A stretch of 64,000 nt of DNA, from positions 91,337 through 155,336 of the forward strand of contig NZ_APHJ01000025.1 in NCBI RefSeq assembly GCF_000403785.1. Reading direction: 5' to 3'. The notes under the pieces are model-generated. The model saw only the letters and a program-made list of their open reading frames with translations. It was not told the origin of the DNA and made no database searches. Position 1 is the stretch's first letter; the number at the start of each line of letters is the position of its first letter. Below, piece by piece: positions 9,552 through 18,988 of this stretch. A program made the translations under genes and the position numbers. The DNA comes from Gillisia sp. CAL575. GTDB taxonomy: Bacteria > Bacteroidota > Bacteroidia > Flavobacteriales > Flavobacteriaceae.

Positions 9552-9890
9552 ATGAAGAACTACAACTTAGACGACGTAATAGAAATGGCAGGTGGTGACG
9601 ATGATTTTGTGAAGATAATTGTACAAACATTTTTAGAGGAAATCCCCCCGGATGTAGCTTCGATGTCTGAAGCTATTATTAGCAGTAATCCAGCATTAGC
9701 ATATCAATTTGCACATAAGATGAAGCCTAATCTTCAGCTTTTTGGCTTGAATCAAATGGATAATATTTTAATAATAGAAGCTTGGTCTAAAGGAAAAGAG
9801 CGTGAAACAAATGCTCGTGATGCAGGAGAAAAAATAGCCGCTAAAGTTAGATTAGCGGAGCGAGAGTTGAAGAATGATTTTGGCCTCTAA
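9552..9890 (+). CDS. Orphan histidine phosphotransfer (HPt) domain protein
   Basis: A 112-residue all-helical protein. It carries the HPt signature [12 protein letters not shown], in which His55 is the likely phosphoacceptor and the Lys-Pro-x-x-x-x-x-Gly context is conserved. The N-terminal [18 protein letters not shown] is the first helix of the four-helix bundle. HPt proteins relay phosphate between response regulators and hybrid histidine kinases. No kinase or regulator lies nearby. The start codon immediately follows the FAH stop codon, and the stop overlaps the cinA start (TAATG), so expression is coupled to cinA. Confidence 0.85.
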   Translation: MKNYNLDDVIEMAGGDDDFVKIIVQTFLEEIPPDVASMSEAIISSNPALAYQFAHKMKPNLQLFGLNQMDNILIIEAWSKGKERETNARDAGEKIAAKVRLAERELKNDFGL

Positions 9891-11140
9891 TGATTGCAGA
9901 AATAATTACAATTGGAGATGAGATTCTAATTGGTCAGATTGTAGATACAAACTCTGCGCATATTGCTCAAGAGCTTAATAAAATAGGTGTCTCTGTTCAT
10001 CAAATCACATCTGTGGAAGATGAACATGAGCATATACTTACTACTCTAAAAGAGGCTTCTAAGCGCGCAGATATCATTTTGATCACTGGCGGGTTGGGTC
10101 CTACAAAAGATGATATCACCAAGAAGGTTTTATGTGAATTTTTTGAAGATTCACTCGTGAGAAATGATGAGGTTCTAAAGCACATAGAATCTATTTTTGC
10201 TAAATATATTACTACTCCTATTTCAGATCTTAACAGGGAACAAGCACTTATGCCTTCAAAAGCAATTGCGCTACACAACGAATATGGAACAGCTCCTGGC
10301 TTATGGATGAAAAAAGATGAAAAGGTTTATATCTCAATGCCTGGTGTGCCTTTCGAAATGAAATCTTTGATGGAGCGCGAAGTCTTACCAAGAATAATTA
10401 AAGAATTTAAGAGACCCTTTATCTATCATAAGACTATTAGAACTTATGGATTAGGGGAAAGTGCTATAGCCCAACGAATAGAAGATTGGGAGAATAATTT
10501 GCCAGTTCATATTAAGCTCGCTTATTTACCCAGTTTTGGTACCGTTAGATTAAGGCTTTCAGGAAAAGGACCTAATGAGGAGGATCTTAGATCTTCTATC
10601 GAAAAAGAATTTGAAAAGATCTATCCGATCTTGCACGATATAATTTCTGATGTAAATGGAGAAAATGAGGATATCAGCATCACAATCAGGGAATTATTAA
10701 ACGCTAAGAATCAATTTTTATCTCTTGCAGAAAGCTGTACAGGAGGGGAATTGGCAACAAAATTTACTGTGAATCCTGGAGCATCTACCTTTTTTAGAGG
10801 TGGAATTGTGACCTATGCGACCGATACCAAAGAGGATATTTTAAATATTTCTCATAAAATTATAGAAAAAAACACTGTAGTAAGTGCAGAGGTAGCAGAG
10901 GAAATGGCTAGGAATTCTAGGCTAATTTTTAAATCGGACTATGCAATTGCAACTACTGGAAATGCCGGACCAGACAAAGGGGATAGTGATGCCGAGGTAG
11001 GAACGGTGTTTATTGGGATCGCTACTCCCAAGAAGGTGTATTCAGAAAAATTCAAACTTGGAAGAAGTAGGGAGCAAGTGGTTAAGAAAGCAGTGAATAA
11101 GGCACTGGAATTATTGCTAAAAGAGCTGCTTTTAAAATAA
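9890..11140 (+). CDS. cinA: CinA family nicotinamide-nucleotide amidohydrolase
   Basis: Two-domain CinA of 416 residues. The N-terminal MoaB/MogA-like domain (about 1-170) has [15 protein letters not shown] and [11 protein letters not shown]. The C-terminal PncC-like domain (about 255-416) has [15 protein letters not shown], whose Ser is the deamidase nucleophile, and [10 protein letters not shown]. CinA hydrolyses NMN to NaMN in pyridine nucleotide salvage, and its N-terminal domain has ADP-ribose pyrophosphatase activity in some species. It overlaps the HPt gene by 1 bp and is last in the operon. Confidence 0.95.
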   Translation: MIAEIITIGDEILIGQIVDTNSAHIAQELNKIGVSVHQITSVEDEHEHILTTLKEASKRADIILITGGLGPTKDDITKKVLCEFFEDSLVRNDEVLKHIESIFAKYITTPISDLNREQALMPSKAIALHNEYGTAPGLWMKKDEKVYISMPGVPFEMKSLMEREVLPRIIKEFKRPFIYHKTIRTYGLGESAIAQRIEDWENNLPVHIKLAYLPSFGTVRLRLSGKGPNEEDLRSSIEKEFEKIYPILHDIISDVNGENEDISITIRELLNAKNQFLSLAESCTGGELATKFTVNPGASTFFRGGIVTYATDTKEDILNISHKIIEKNTVVSAEVAEEMARNSRLIFKSDYAIATTGNAGPDKGDSDAEVGTVFIGIATPKKVYSEKFKLGRSREQVVKKAVNKALELLLKELLLK

Positions 11141-11230
11141 TATTTACTTCAGAAGTATTTGATATCAAAACAACTAGAATGTATCAAGATGATAAACAGT
11201 AAATAAGCTATAAAAAATTTTATTTTTATG

Positions 11231-11261
11231 TTGGCAGTTGCGTAAAAAAATCGTTAATTTG
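11231..11261 (+). promoter_or_regulatory. Candidate promoter of the rpmB-rpmG operon
   Basis: TTG (11231-11233) and TTAATTTG (11254-11261, one mismatch to TAnnTTTG) are 20 bp apart, just after the cinA operon. The spacing predicts transcription starting about 30 bp before rpmB. Confidence 0.5.
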
Positions 11262-11298
11262 CAGCCTGTTTTGAAATAACAAGATAAAGATTAGAGCA

Positions 11299-11538
11299 AT
11301 GTCTAGAGTTTGTGAACTTACTGGTAAAAAAGCAATGGTTGGGAACAATGTTTCTCACGCCATGAATAAAACTAAACGTAAATTTAATATTAATTTATTA
11401 AAAAAACGTTTTTATATTCCTGAAGAAGATAAGTGGGTAACCCTAAAAATATCTGCTTCTGCATTAAAGAACATCAATAAAAAAGGGATCTCTGCTGTCA
11501 TGAAGGAAGCTAGAGAAAAAGGATTTTTAAACAAATAA
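11299..11538 (+). CDS. rpmB: 50S ribosomal protein L28
   Basis: Component of the large ribosomal subunit, 79 residues, basic. The N-terminus [27 protein letters not shown] (split here as the [10 protein letters not shown] and [11 protein letters not shown] motifs) is characteristic of L28, and KRRFY-type sequence ([10 protein letters not shown]) follows. The gene heads a three-gene run with rpmG and a DUF4295 gene that is conserved in Bacteroidota. Confidence 0.97.
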   Translation: MSRVCELTGKKAMVGNNVSHAMNKTKRKFNINLLKKRFYIPEEDKWVTLKISASALKNINKKGISAVMKEAREKGFLNK

Positions 11539-11563
11539 TCCTAAACCATAAAGACACGGAAAA

Positions 11564-11746
11564 ATGGCAAAGAAAGGCAATAGAATACAGGTTATCTTAG
11601 AATGTACAGAACACAAAGAATCCGGTAAACCGGGTACTTCTAGATATATATCAACAAAAAACAAAAAGAACACGCCAGATAGATTGGAGTTAAAGAAATT
11701 TAACCCAATTCTTAAGAAAATGACGGTTCATAAAGAAATTAAATAA
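11564..11746 (+). CDS. rpmG: 50S ribosomal protein L33
   Basis: Small basic large-subunit protein of 60 residues. [18 protein letters not shown], the [21 protein letters not shown] core and the C-terminal [13 protein letters not shown] are typical of L33. It lacks the paired cysteines of the zinc-binding form, so it is the zinc-free type. It lies 25 bp after rpmB. Confidence 0.97.
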   Translation: MAKKGNRIQVILECTEHKESGKPGTSRYISTKNKKNTPDRLELKKFNPILKKMTVHKEIK

Positions 11747-11755
11747 GTATAAGTC

Positions 11756-11908
11756 ATGGCAAAAAAATCAGTAGCATCGTTACAAACTGGATCTAAGAGA
11801 TTATCTAAAGCCATTAAAATGGTGAAATCTCCAAAAACTGGCTCTTATACTTTTGTTGAAAGTATAATGGCACCAGAACAAGTAAATGACTTTTTGGCTA
11901 AAAAATAA
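11756..11908 (+). CDS. DUF4295 family small basic protein
   Basis: A 50-residue basic protein starting MAKKSVASLQTGSKRLSKA and ending EQVNDFLAKK. It starts 9 bp after the rpmG stop, and a terminator follows. Bacteroidota genomes regularly carry a DUF4295 gene directly after rpmG and before ftsY. The length, charge and position suggest a ribosome-associated role, but no function is established. Confidence 0.88.
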   Translation: MAKKSVASLQTGSKRLSKAIKMVKSPKTGSYTFVESIMAPEQVNDFLAKK

Positions 11909-11926
11909 GTCATTTTAAAATATTTT

Positions 11927-11963
11927 AAAAGCCGTCCCGAGCCATCTGGACGGCTTTTTCTTT
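11927..11963 (+). terminator. Terminator of the rpmB-rpmG-DUF4295 operon
   Basis: AAAAGCCGTCC pairs with GGACGGCTTTT (11 bp) around a 10-nt loop and runs into a T-rich tract. It sits 18 bp after the DUF4295 stop. Confidence 0.9.
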
Positions 11964-12033
11964 TTGTGTATATTTACGCATGAATTTATGCTGATTCTTG
12001 GTTTAATTTCAGCAAGAAAACCATCCAATAGAA

Positions 12034-12993
12034 ATGAGTTTATTTAAAAAAATATTTTCCAAAGAGAAAAAGGAAACCCTAGATAAAGGATTAGAGAAAT
12101 CTAAAACCACCTTTCTTTCTAAAATGAGTAAAGCGGTTGCTGGTAAATCTACCGTAGACGAGGATGTTTTAGATGATCTAGAAGATGTGTTGGTGAGCAG
12201 TGATGTTGGAGTTGCAACAACTATCAAGATAATTAAGAGAATAGAAGAGCGTGTAGAGCGTGATAAATATTTAGGCACAGCCGAGCTTAATGGAATTCTA
12301 AGAGAAGAAATTGCTGGTTTGTTATCTGAAACAGAAACAGGTTCTGGAAATGGATTCGATTTCGATAATTCAAGTAAACCATATGTAATTATGGTAGTTG
12401 GTGTGAATGGAGTAGGGAAAACTACAACTATTGGGAAACTAGCTCACCAATTTAAAAAGGACGGTAAAAAAGTTCTTTTAGGGGCAGCAGATACTTTTAG
12501 AGCTGCTGCTATAGATCAACTTCAAGTTTGGGCAGATAGAACAGGAGTACCTATTGTAAAACAACAAATGGGGAGTGATCCTGCATCTGTTGCTTTTGAT
12601 GCTGTGGAGGCTGCAGTGAAGCAGGATGTAGATGTGGTAATTATTGATACTGCTGGAAGATTGCATAACAAAGTGAATTTAATGAACGAGCTTACCAAAG
12701 TAAAACGGGTAATGCAAAAAGTTATTCCTAACGCACCTCATGAGGTATTGTTGGTTTTGGATGGCTCTACGGGTCAGAACGCTTTTGAACAGGCTAAACA
12801 GTTTACAGCGGCAACAGAAGTAACTTCACTTGCAGTTACTAAATTGGACGGAACTGCTAAAGGTGGAGTGGTGATCGGGATTAGCGATCAATTTAAAATA
12901 CCGGTTAAATATATTGGAGTTGGAGAAGGATTGGAAGATCTTCAAGTATTTAATAAATTTGAATTTGTAGATTCGTTTTTCAAAAAACAGTAG
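12034..12993 (+). CDS. ftsY: Signal recognition particle receptor FtsY
   Basis: SRP-dependent targeting GTPase of 319 residues, acting at the inner membrane. The short N-terminal lysine-rich stretch (KKIFSKEKKETLDKG) replaces the long acidic A domain of E. coli. The N domain is followed by the G domain with G1 GVNGVGKTTTIGKLA (about residue 122), DTFRAAA, DTAGR and TKLDGTAKGG. The C-terminal GVGEGLEDLQVFNKFEFVDS is the usual FtsY/Ffh ending. It follows the ribosomal protein operon terminator, so it probably has its own promoter. Confidence 0.97.
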   Translation: MSLFKKIFSKEKKETLDKGLEKSKTTFLSKMSKAVAGKSTVDEDVLDDLEDVLVSSDVGVATTIKIIKRIEERVERDKYLGTAELNGILREEIAGLLSETETGSGNGFDFDNSSKPYVIMVVGVNGVGKTTTIGKLAHQFKKDGKKVLLGAADTFRAAAIDQLQVWADRTGVPIVKQQMGSDPASVAFDAVEAAVKQDVDVVIIDTAGRLHNKVNLMNELTKVKRVMQKVIPNAPHEVLLVLDGSTGQNAFEQAKQFTAATEVTSLAVTKLDGTAKGGVVIGISDQFKIPVKYIGVGEGLEDLQVFNKFEFVDSFFKKQ

Positions 12994-13053
12994 CTCTATA
13001 TTTTTTTTTGATTTCTGTTTAAGAATGTTGAACACATAATATTTTTATATCAT

Positions 13054-14688
13054 ATGAAACAGTTATTATTCTCCCTCTCCTTATTATTAGTTATTGCTTG
13101 TAAGGAAGAATCGAAAGAAATGAAATCGGAACCAATTGTTCAGGACACCACAAAAGTTGCCGATTTTAGGGAATTCAAAGTTTTAGATTCAAAATATATC
13201 AAATCAGATTCTATCTGGGCACCATTCAATAAAGAATTAGAAGCTTTTTCAGATGATCGCTATTCAGAATTATTACCACTTATATTAGATCAGGACATTC
13301 CTAGTCTTCAGAAGGCGATCACTGCAAATACTTTTAGTTACGAAGAATTAGTGTTGTTCTATTTAACACGTATTCAGAAATATGACAGAAATAATGAGCT
13401 AAGTTTAAATTCGGTAATCTCATTAAATCCGAATATCCTACAAGAAGCTCGTGATAAGGATCAAGGGTTAAAGAATAAAATGTTGAAACACCCGATCTTC
13501 GGAATTCCCGTTCTACTAAAAGATAATATTAATACGGCAAATATGCCTACTACGGCAGGTGCTGTTGCTTTAACCAAAAACACCACTGAAGATGCTTTTA
13601 TCGTAAAGCGATTAAAAGAAAATGGAGCCATTATCTTGGGTAAAGCTAATTTAAGTGAATGGGCCTATTTCTTTTGTGGAGACTGTCCTAGCGGATATTC
13701 TGCAGTTGGAGGTCAAACATTAAATCCTTACGGAAGAAAAATTTTAGATACAGGTGGATCTAGTTCTGGAAGTGCGGTTTCTATAGCGGCAAATTTTGCA
13801 CCAGTTGCGGTAGGATCTGAGACTGCTGGTTCAATTTTATCCCCTGCAAGTCAGAATTCTTTGGTGGGTCTAAAACCAACAATTGGAGTTTTAAGTAGAG
13901 GTGGGATCGTTCCAATTTCCAGTTATTTGGATACTCCAGGACCTATCACTAAAAATGTAATAGATAATGCGATCTTGTTTTCTGCTATGTCTGGTAGAGA
14001 TCCTCAAGATCCTGCATCTGTAGCAAACAAAAATAACACTTCAAATTATTATGAAAGTTTAGCTGATGTTTCTTTAAAAGGAAAACGATTTGGCGCTTTA
14101 AAATCTTTGATGGAAGATACTTTATATGTTGCAGCCATTAATGATCTTAAATCGGCTGGAGCAGAAATAATTGAGTTTGAGGGAGAAGATCTAGATCTTC
14201 CAAATTTTACTCGTTTTCTTAATTTAGAGATGAAAAGAGATCTTCCTGTATATTTCAAAAAACACGGAAATAAGGACATATCCTTCAAGTCTGTGCAGGA
14301 TGTGGTTGCTTATAATAATTCAGATTCTTTGATGCGTTCACCTTATGGGCAGAAATTATTTGATGGAATAGTGGCCGATTCTGCAACTGCTAAAGAATTT
14401 GCAGCTATTCAGGATACGCTAACTACGAATGGGAAACGTTTTTTTGAGGTTCCTATGAAAGCTCATAATTTAGACGGAATTCTTTCCATAAATAATTATC
14501 ATGCAGGATTTGCTGCAGTTGCCAAATATCCAGCCATTACAGTTCCTATGGGATATGCAGAAAATAACGCTCCAAAAGGCTTAACGTTTATTGGCAGACC
14601 TTATCAAGAAGCTGCTCTATATAGCTGGGCTTTAGCTTACGAAAAAGCCTCAAAGAAAAGAGTTTCACCTTCAAATTATAAAAACTAG
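13054..14688 (+). CDS. Amidase-signature family lipoprotein
   Basis: Secreted hydrolase of 544 residues. The lipobox LLLVIACKEE predicts lipid attachment at Cys16. The Ser-Ser-Lys triad of the amidase signature family is visible: Lys156 in PVLLKDNIN, a Ser in DTGGSSSGSA (about 236) and nucleophile Ser260 in GSETAGS. Family members cleave amide bonds, and exported ones may act on peptide amides or cell-wall material. A small membrane protein gene starts 1 base after its stop codon. The substrate is not predictable. Confidence 0.92.
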   Translation: MKQLLFSLSLLLVIACKEESKEMKSEPIVQDTTKVADFREFKVLDSKYIKSDSIWAPFNKELEAFSDDRYSELLPLILDQDIPSLQKAITANTFSYEELVLFYLTRIQKYDRNNELSLNSVISLNPNILQEARDKDQGLKNKMLKHPIFGIPVLLKDNINTANMPTTAGAVALTKNTTEDAFIVKRLKENGAIILGKANLSEWAYFFCGDCPSGYSAVGGQTLNPYGRKILDTGGSSSGSAVSIAANFAPVAVGSETAGSILSPASQNSLVGLKPTIGVLSRGGIVPISSYLDTPGPITKNVIDNAILFSAMSGRDPQDPASVANKNNTSNYYESLADVSLKGKRFGALKSLMEDTLYVAAINDLKSAGAEIIEFEGEDLDLPNFTRFLNLEMKRDLPVYFKKHGNKDISFKSVQDVVAYNNSDSLMRSPYGQKLFDGIVADSATAKEFAAIQDTLTTNGKRFFEVPMKAHNLDGILSINNYHAGFAAVAKYPAITVPMGYAENNAPKGLTFIGRPYQEAALYSWALAYEKASKKRVSPSNYKN

Positions 14689-14689
14689 A

Positions 14690-14971
14690 ATGCCTAAAAC
14701 CAATTTTAAGGCAATTATTAGTAAGATCATCGTGTTTTACAGCGTGTTTTATGTAATAATGAAGCTAATAGCTATACTTTTTGAAGATGCATGGATACTT
14801 CCAAATCTAATTTTAGCTTTGCCTTTTTTGCTTTTCGCTACAATTGGTGGTTTACTTATGAAAAAAGAAAAATTTTCTTGGATCTATGTGGTCATTGGCG
14901 TTTTGGTAATAAGCGCAATTAGGTATTACGAAGCAAGATGGGTGGTTACTTTGCATGAATATTTTACTTAA
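14690..14971 (+). CDS. Small membrane protein, unknown function
   Basis: A 93-residue protein with three hydrophobic segments (about 8-28, 34-55 and 63-80) and a short hydrophilic tail, RYYEARWVVTLHEYFT. It starts one base after the amidase stop, so it is probably translated from the same mRNA. I do not recognise a family. Confidence 0.65.
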   Translation: MPKTNFKAIISKIIVFYSVFYVIMKLIAILFEDAWILPNLILALPFLLFATIGGLLMKKEKFSWIYVVIGVLVISAIRYYEARWVVTLHEYFT

Positions 14972-15015
14972 TTTACAGAAAATCCTTAATCTTCTTTTAA
15001 TCGATTTTTAGGTTG

Positions 15016-15023
15016 TATCTTTG
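15016..15023 (+). promoter_or_regulatory. -7 promoter element upstream of rimO
   Basis: TATCTTTG is a perfect TAnnTTTG. No good -33 element is seen at the expected distance. The predicted leader (about 55 nt) contains a possible stem, TTCCGC with GCGGGAA. Confidence 0.4.
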
Positions 15024-15083
15024 CAGCCGTTTTCCGCTAGCACTATTTTTGTAATAGGCGGGAATTCAAAAAGGTATTAGGTT

Positions 15084-16436
15084 ATGAGAACAAAGTCCAG
15101 AAGAAAGAACAAAATTAATGTAGTCACACTTGGTTGTAGTAAGAATGTTTACGACAGTGAGGTATTAATGGGGCAACTGAAAGCAAACGACAAGGATGTT
15201 GTTCATGAAGAAGAAGGAAATATTGTTGTAATCAATACTTGTGGATTTATAGATAATGCCAAGGAGGAGTCTGTAAACACAATTCTAGAATATGTTGCAA
15301 AAAAGCAAGAAGGAGAAGTAGATAAGGTTTTTGTAACAGGATGTTTAAGTGAAAGGTACAAACCAGATCTACAGAAAGAAATTCCAGATGTTGATCAATA
15401 TTTTGGAACTACAGAATTACCGGAATTATTAGCAGCTCTAGAAGCAGATTATAAACACGAACTTTTAGGAGAGCGTTTAACTACAACCCCTAAAAATTAC
15501 GCATATTTAAAGATTGCAGAAGGTTGTGATAGACCTTGTTCTTTTTGTGCAATACCTTTAATGCGTGGAAAACATAGATCTACTCCCATAGAACAATTGG
15601 TGAAAGAAGCTAAAAGTTTAGCGGCTAATGGCGTTAAAGAATTGGTTTTAATTGCACAAGATCTTACTTATTACGGGTTGGATATTTATAAGAAAAGAAA
15701 TCTTGCAGAGTTATTAGAGAATCTTGTACAGGTAGAGGGAATAGAATGGATCAGGTTGCATTATGCATTTCCAACAGGATTCCCAATGGATGTGTTGGAG
15801 GTAATGAATAGAGAGCCGAAGATCTGTAATTATTTAGATATCCCGCTTCAGCATATTTCAGATTCTATTTTGAAATCTATGCGAAGAGGAACTACGGAAG
15901 CAAAAACAACTAAACTTTTACAAGAGTTTAGAAAAGCTGTTCCAAATATGACGATTAGAACTACTTTAATTGTTGGATATCCTGGAGAGACTGAAGAGGA
16001 TTATCAAACTTTGAAGAATTGGGTGATCAAGATGCGCTTTGAACGTCTAGGTTGTTTTACGTATTCTCATGAAGAAAATACGCATGCATTTAATCTAGTA
16101 GATGATGTTCCGCAGGAAGTGAAACAACAGCGAGCTAATGAGATCATGGAAATTCAATCTCAGATCTCATGGGAATTAAATCAGAATAAAATTGGAGAAA
16201 CCTTTAAAGTGATCATCGATAGAAAAGACGGGAATCATTTTATTGGGAGAACCGAATTTGATTCGCCAGATGTAGATAACGAAGTGCTAATAGACGCAAC
16301 AGAGATTTACTTAAAAACAGGTGAATTCTATGATGTGAAAATTCATGAAGCAGCAGATTTTGATCTTTATGGAATTCCGGTTAATGCAGATGTTTCTAAA
16401 CCTGTTAGAAAAGAATTAAAAATTAGAACCTCCTAG
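15084..16436 (+). CDS. rimO: Ribosomal protein S12 methylthiotransferase RimO
   Basis: Radical-SAM enzyme that adds a methylthio group to an aspartate of ribosomal protein S12. The 450-residue length fits. The N-terminal UPF0004 domain has cluster cysteines Cys18 (TLGCSKN), Cys53 (NTCGF) and Cys87 (TGCLSE). The radical-SAM motif has Cys148, Cys152 and Cys155 in EGCDRPCSFCAIP, followed by the RimO-typical MRGKHRSTP. The C-terminal TRAM domain begins around residue 375. The N-terminal MRTKSRRKNKIN is basic, as in flavobacterial orthologues. Confidence 0.97.
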   Translation: MRTKSRRKNKINVVTLGCSKNVYDSEVLMGQLKANDKDVVHEEEGNIVVINTCGFIDNAKEESVNTILEYVAKKQEGEVDKVFVTGCLSERYKPDLQKEIPDVDQYFGTTELPELLAALEADYKHELLGERLTTTPKNYAYLKIAEGCDRPCSFCAIPLMRGKHRSTPIEQLVKEAKSLAANGVKELVLIAQDLTYYGLDIYKKRNLAELLENLVQVEGIEWIRLHYAFPTGFPMDVLEVMNREPKICNYLDIPLQHISDSILKSMRRGTTEAKTTKLLQEFRKAVPNMTIRTTLIVGYPGETEEDYQTLKNWVIKMRFERLGCFTYSHEENTHAFNLVDDVPQEVKQQRANEIMEIQSQISWELNQNKIGETFKVIIDRKDGNHFIGRTEFDSPDVDNEVLIDATEIYLKTGEFYDVKIHEAADFDLYGIPVNADVSKPVRKELKIRTS

Positions 16437-16580
16437 ATAATTGCAGTTGGTTACAAAAAGGTAATCATTGCTTAATCTTAAGGTCACTTTATATCGCAAA
16501 AAAACTATAATATTTGAATAGCCTTTTAATTAAGGCTGTTTCATATAATCTTTAGTTTTTGTCGACATCGATTTGTGAAG

Positions 16581-16607
16581 AAGCCGTCTCAAAAGGACGG
16601 CTTTTCT
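16581..16607 (+). terminator. Terminator between rimO and the phosphate locus
   Basis: AAGCCGTC pairs with GACGGCTT (8 bp) around a 7-nt loop and is followed by a T-rich run. Confidence 0.75.
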
Positions 16608-16634
16608 TATTAATTTTTGTTTTTTGACTAAATC

Positions 16635-16679
16635 GTAACTTGCAAGTAACATTAACTTAACATTAGAGTCGCACATTTG
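16635..16679 (+). promoter_or_regulatory. Pho-box-like direct repeats and promoter of the porin-pstS operon
   Basis: Three heptamer-like units, GTAACTT (16635), GTAACAT (16646) and TTAACAT (16657), recur at exactly 11-bp intervals. This is the 7-bp repeat plus 4-bp spacer geometry of PhoB binding sites. They sit where a -33 element would be, upstream of CACATTTG (16672-16679), a weak -7 box. This is how an activator-dependent phosphate-starvation promoter is built. Binding by a PhoB homologue is inferred. Confidence 0.6.
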
Positions 16680-16701
16680 CACCGACAAAAACAAACAGAT
16701 A

Positions 16702-17904
16702 ATGAAATTAAAGTGGACTATGTTACTTGCTTTCGGACTGGTAACATCCTATTTTGCCAATGCGCAGGATATTACAAATAACAAATTTGGTAAAGGTTTG
16801 GTAAACGTAGTGGCAAAAGATAGCTCGTATAGCTTAAAATTTGCAGCTCGTTTTCAATCTTTATATACTGGTTCCTGGGATTTTCCTAATAACGATAATT
16901 TGGAAAATGGCGAAGGACAATTATTAATTAGAAGAGCTAGATTGAAATTTGAAGGTTTTGCATATTCTCCAAAATTAACTTACAAGATTGAATTAGGCTT
17001 GTCTAACAGAGATATAAGCGGAGGTTCGGAATTTACGAGCAACTCGCCTAGATATATCTTAGATGCCGTTTTAAAATGGAACTTCTACGAAAATTTCGAA
17101 TTATGGGTTGGACAAACTAAACTTCCTGGTAACAGAGAACGAGTTATTTCTTCAGCAAATCTACAAACCGTAGATCGTTCTTTAGTAAATAGTGAATTTA
17201 ATGTAGATCGAGAAATGGGTTTCCAGTTACACCACCATTTTGGATTGGGTGAAAAGTTGATCATTAAAGAAGCCTTTGCTTTTTCTCAAGGAGAAGGTAG
17301 AAACGTAACTACTGGAAATCTTGGAGGATATCAGTATACAGGTAGATTAGAGGTTCTTCCTTTTGGAGATTTCGATGATTATTCTGGCGCAGATTTAAAA
17401 AGAGAGCAAACTCCAAAATTAGCTTTAGGAGTAAGTTATGATCATAATAGCAATGCTGTAAAAACTCGTTCAAATAGTGGGAGTTATATGACCACTGATA
17501 CTGGTTTTTTTGAAACAGATATAAATACATTCTTTATAGATGGGATTTTCAAATATCAGGGATTCTCTGCAATGGCAGAATATGCTAAAAGAACTGCAGA
17601 CAATGAAATTGCTGTGAATTCTGATGGTACTACAACTGGTAAAGTGGTAGAAGTAGGAGACGGGATAAATATGCAAGCTGGATATTTGTTTAAAAACAAT
17701 TTTGAAGTTGTTGGTAGATATACGCAGGTTGCTTTAGATGAAGCTTTAACGGGTGAGGGTATAGAGAATCAATATACCTTTGGTGTTTCAAAATATATTG
17801 TTGGACATAAATTAAAAGTTCAAACAGATGTAAGTTGGAACGATTACGAGAACAACTTAGACAATAGCTTAGCATATAGATTACAAATAGACATTCATTT
17901 TTAA
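16702..17904 (+). CDS. Phosphate-selective porin (OprO/OprP family)
   Basis: Outer-membrane porin of 400 residues. It has a signal peptide (about residues 1-21, ending YFANAQ), the LLIRRARLKFEGFAY motif typical of OprP-type porins near residue 75, alternating aromatic beta-strands, and a terminal aromatic strand, LQIDIHF. It probably forms the outer-membrane entry route for phosphate. It is the first gene after the Pho-box-like promoter, and pstS follows 13 bp later, which supports the phosphate assignment. Confidence 0.9.
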   Translation: MKLKWTMLLAFGLVTSYFANAQDITNNKFGKGLVNVVAKDSSYSLKFAARFQSLYTGSWDFPNNDNLENGEGQLLIRRARLKFEGFAYSPKLTYKIELGLSNRDISGGSEFTSNSPRYILDAVLKWNFYENFELWVGQTKLPGNRERVISSANLQTVDRSLVNSEFNVDREMGFQLHHHFGLGEKLIIKEAFAFSQGEGRNVTTGNLGGYQYTGRLEVLPFGDFDDYSGADLKREQTPKLALGVSYDHNSNAVKTRSNSGSYMTTDTGFFETDINTFFIDGIFKYQGFSAMAEYAKRTADNEIAVNSDGTTTGKVVEVGDGINMQAGYLFKNNFEVVGRYTQVALDEALTGEGIENQYTFGVSKYIVGHKLKVQTDVSWNDYENNLDNSLAYRLQIDIHF

Positions 17905-17917
17905 AAATAATTAAACC

Positions 17918-18865
17918 ATGAAAAAAGTATTATTAATTGCAATTTTATCTTTCGCTGTTATTTCTTGCGGAAATAATAAAGGTCAGAATAACGAGAATGG
18001 GGAAGCAGGATCTGGAACGATATCTATAGATGGTTCTAGTACAGTATATCCTATTACTGAAGCTGTTGCTGAAGAGTTTAGAGCAGTACAGCCTAAAGTA
18101 GATGTTACTATTGGAGTTTCAGGAACTGGAGGAGGTTTTCAAAAATTTGGAAGAGGAGAGATCAACATTTCAGATGCTTCTAGACCAATTAAAGCTGAAG
18201 AAGCTGCAGTTGCTAAAGAAAATAACATTACTTACGTAGAATTGGAAGTTGCCTATGATGGACTTGCAGTTGTTATTAATCCAGAAAATGATTGGGCTAC
18301 TTCTTTTACAGTAGAAGAATTAAAAATGATCTGGGAACCTGCAGCGCAAGGGAAGATCAAAAAATGGAATCAAATAAATCCAGCATGGCCAAATGAAGAA
18401 ATTCATTTATTCGGACCTGGTGTTGCCTCTGGAACTTTCGATTATTTTACAGAAGCTATTGTTGGTAAAAGTGGATCTAGTAGAGGAGACTTTACTGCTA
18501 GTGAAGATGATAATGTATTAGTACAAGGAGTTGCTGGAGATAAATACGGGTTAGGATTTTTTGGATTGGCTTATTTCGAGGCAAATCAGGACAAATTAGC
18601 ATTAGCTTCAGTAGATGGAGGCAATGGTCCAGTGAAACCATCCACAGAAACTGTGAAAAACGGAACTTATTCTCCTTTATCTAGACCTTTATACATCTAT
18701 GTAAATAGTTCTTCTTTAAAAGATAAGCAGGTTATAGATTTCGTGGAGTTTTATTTAGATGAAGCTGGAGCATTGGCAAAAGATGTGGGATATATTTCTA
18801 TGACCAAAGAAGAATATGCCGTTCAAAAAGAAAAATTCAATAAGTTTGTAAAAGAAAATCAATAG
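17918..18865 (+). CDS. pstS: Phosphate ABC transporter substrate-binding lipoprotein PstS
   Basis: Periplasmic phosphate-binding protein of 315 residues. The lipobox FAVISCGNN predicts lipid attachment at Cys17. The phosphate-binding loops are [25 protein letters not shown] and ISDASRPI, and ASGTFDYF later completes the site. It delivers phosphate to PstC/PstA. It is co-transcribed with the porin gene and followed by a hairpin terminator that may lower expression of the downstream pstCAB genes relative to pstS. Confidence 0.96.
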   Translation: MKKVLLIAILSFAVISCGNNKGQNNENGEAGSGTISIDGSSTVYPITEAVAEEFRAVQPKVDVTIGVSGTGGGFQKFGRGEINISDASRPIKAEEAAVAKENNITYVELEVAYDGLAVVINPENDWATSFTVEELKMIWEPAAQGKIKKWNQINPAWPNEEIHLFGPGVASGTFDYFTEAIVGKSGSSRGDFTASEDDNVLVQGVAGDKYGLGFFGLAYFEANQDKLALASVDGGNGPVKPSTETVKNGTYSPLSRPLYIYVNSSSLKDKQVIDFVEFYLDEAGALAKDVGYISMTKEEYAVQKEKFNKFVKENQ

Positions 18866-18924
18866 TCAGATATTGAAATGATTACAATATTGGAAAAAGT
18901 ATAATTTTACTGAAGACTGAAATA

Positions 18925-18949
18925 CCTGCCCAAATTGTGGGCGGGTTTT
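18925..18949 (+). terminator. Intrinsic terminator or attenuator between pstS and pstC
   Basis: CCTGCCCA pairs with TGGGCGGG (8 bp including one T-G pair) around a 5-nt loop and is followed by TTTT. A weak T tract suggests partial read-through into pstC. Confidence 0.75.
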
Positions 18950-18988
18950 CAGTTTATTTAACCTTTTACACTAATTTATATTTTATAA

